From positions 1 to 15,089 of the forward strand of contig JBEAOO010000001.1 in NCBI GenBank assembly GCA_041164825.1: a stretch of 15,089 nt of DNA. Direction: 5' to 3'. Below, piece after piece: positions 14,397-15,089 of the stretch; positions within the stretch are counted from its first letter, which is position 1, and each line of letters begins with the position of its first letter. The translations under genes and the position numbers were made by a program. A model generated the notes under the pieces. It had not been told where the DNA came from and did no database searches. It saw nothing but the letters and a program-made list of their open reading frames with translations. Source of the stretch: JBEAOO01 sp041164825 (lineage in GTDB: Bacteria > Pseudomonadota > Gammaproteobacteria > Burkholderiales > Burkholderiaceae_C).

Positions 14397-14463
14397 TTGC
14401 CATTTTCAGGGCTTGAGTGGGCTGGCAATGCGTTCTGCGCCAGCCTCCACAGCCCTTGGCAAA

Positions 14464-14478
14464 GCGCCTCGGAGGCGC
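14464..14478. promoter_or_regulatory. Short perfect palindrome upstream of the GMC oxidoreductase
   Basis: GCGCCTC-G-GAGGCGC is a perfect 15-bp dyad in the 299-bp gap before the GMC gene. A single central base makes it more suited to protein binding than to a stable hairpin. Role unknown. Confidence 0.3.
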
Positions 14479-14502
14479 GCTGCACCGGAGACCAAACGCA
14501 AT

Positions 14503-14521
14503 GTGTTCTCCTTCGGAACAC
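14503..14521. promoter_or_regulatory. Enhancer-like dyad upstream of the GMC oxidoreductase
   Basis: GTGTTC-N7-GAACAC is a perfect 6-bp-arm dyad whose centre is 135 bp upstream of the GMC start codon. Its size and spacing suit a dimer of a Fis-type HTH regulator, so the GAF/Fis protein encoded just upstream is the obvious candidate binder. This is inference from position and symmetry. Confidence 0.45.
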
Positions 14522-14601
14522 TTCACCCCGGCGGGATAACCCGATGTTTTCGGACCAGGGCTCGGCTCATTAACGTGCGGTCCTGCGCTGCATGCCAAGC
14601 A

Positions 14602-14617
14602 TGGCCCCTTGCATGCG
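14602..14617 (+). promoter_or_regulatory. Possible sigma-54 type -24/-12 element
   Basis: TGGCCC at 14602-14607 and ATGC at 14613-14616 put GG and GC exactly 10 bases apart (14603-14604 and 14615-14616), the spacing required of a -24/-12 promoter. The -12 side is a partial match only. The dyad at 14503-14521 would then be centred near -115, a usual enhancer distance. Low confidence, as short matches occur by chance. Confidence 0.3.
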
Positions 14618-14646
14618 CAAAGCAACCGATCCCAGCCGAGGACACC

Positions 14647-15089
14647 ATGAAAAAATTGCCCCACCGAGACATCTCTGCTTCCGACGAAACCCTGCTGCAG
14701 CGCCTGGAACACGCGCTGATCGCCGGCCGCTTGAACCGCCGTGGCTTCATGCGTGCCGTCACTGCCGCCGGTTTGGCCAGCACGGGCTTGTCCGTCTTGG
14801 CCGATGAGCTCGACGCCATCCGCGCCAACCAAGCCGAGCGCGCCGCCAAGCCGCTGGCCGCCTACGACTACATCGTCATCGGCACCGGCAGCGCGGGCAG
14901 CGCCCTGGTGGGCCGCCTGGCCGCCAACAAAAGCGCCAACATCTTGGTGATCGAAGCCGGCGACTGGGACACCGCACCCTCGGTGCAAGACCCGAGCGTG
15001 TGGTTCACCAACCTGGGCAGTGAGCGCGATTGGGGCGACGTCGCCCTGCCCTCGGCCAGCAGCAACAACCGCGCGATTCCCGAGCACAT
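14647..15089 (+). CDS. GMC-family FAD oxidoreductase with Tat signal (3' truncated by window)
   Basis: Only the first 147 residues are present; the frame is open to the window end. GMC enzymes oxidise alcohols, sugars, choline and related substrates with FAD. The FAD-binding dinucleotide fold begins YDYIVIGTGSAGSALVGRLA (73-92), followed by ILVIEAGDWD (99-108). Before it is an unusual ~70-residue leader with NRRGFMRAV (30-38) and a hydrophobic run to about residue 51, which matches a twin-arginine export signal; a periplasmic or membrane-attached enzyme is therefore likely. The start at 14647 is the ATG directly after AGCCGAGGACACC, with GAGG as ribosome-binding site. It follows the GAF/Fis regulator gene in the same direction behind a terminator-like hairpin and probable control elements. 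Substrate unknown; no link to salicylate is evident from sequence. Confidence 0.9.
   Translation, partial: MKKLPHRDISASDETLLQRLEHALIAGRLNRRGFMRAVTAAGLASTGLSVLADELDAIRANQAERAAKPLAAYDYIVIGTGSAGSALVGRLAANKSANILVIEAGDWDTAPSVQDPSVWFTNLGSERDWGDVALPSASSNNRAIPEH

Noticed and set aside
1..15089. Mobile element, defence system or CRISPR array
   Set aside because: No transposase, integrase, terminal repeats, direct-repeat arrays or defence-type domains were found on either strand.

Overview
The window looks like chromosomal DNA of a high-GC betaproteobacterium, most likely Burkholderiales/Comamonadaceae. The evidence is a MutL C-terminus of betaproteobacterial type, Liv-type ABC genes and a NahR/NagR-type LysR regulator. 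I do not commit to a genus. No RNA genes, CRISPR arrays, insertion sequences or integrases were seen.

Layout. The left end (1-197, +) is the 3' end of mutL. It faces a long minus-strand gene series (11844 down to 296) across a ~100 bp convergent gap with two stem-loops. In transcription order the minus-strand series is: ferredoxin reductase (nagAa), salicylate 5-hydroxylase large and small subunits (nagG, nagH), Rieske ferredoxin (nagAb), a five-gene branched-chain-type ABC importer (binding protein, livH, livM, livG, livF), a hemerythrin-domain protein, gentisate 1,2-dioxygenase (nagI), fumarylpyruvate hydrolase (nagK), glutathione-dependent maleylpyruvate isomerase (nagL), and a membrane-anchored antibiotic-biosynthesis-monooxygenase-like protein. 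A divergent LysR regulator (nagR, + strand, 11968-12891) lies across a 123 bp control region. That region holds a close match to the NahR/NagR recognition sequence, placed at about -65 from a plausible start site. Downstream on + are a GAF/Fis-type regulator without an AAA+ domain (13061-14347) and the 5' part of a Tat-exported GMC oxidoreductase (from 14647, cut by the window end).

How it works together. NagAa-NagAb-NagG-NagH would oxidise salicylate to gentisate. NagI opens the ring to maleylpyruvate, NagL isomerises it to fumarylpyruvate, and NagK splits that to fumarate and pyruvate. This is a complete salicylate-to-central-metabolism route in one cluster, without the naphthalene dioxygenase genes that interrupt or follow the same block in classical nag operons. 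The embedded ABC importer probably brings in the aromatic acid or a related substrate. The hemerythrin may serve oxygen or iron handling for the two non-haem-iron oxygenases.

Points most worth a second look: the insertion of a transporter and a hemerythrin into the nag pathway, a LivF-type ATPase with arginine in place of the Walker A lysine, the NagR operator, and the regulator/GMC pair, where an AAA+-less AcoR-like protein sits upstream of a region with an enhancer-like dyad and a sigma-54-like element.
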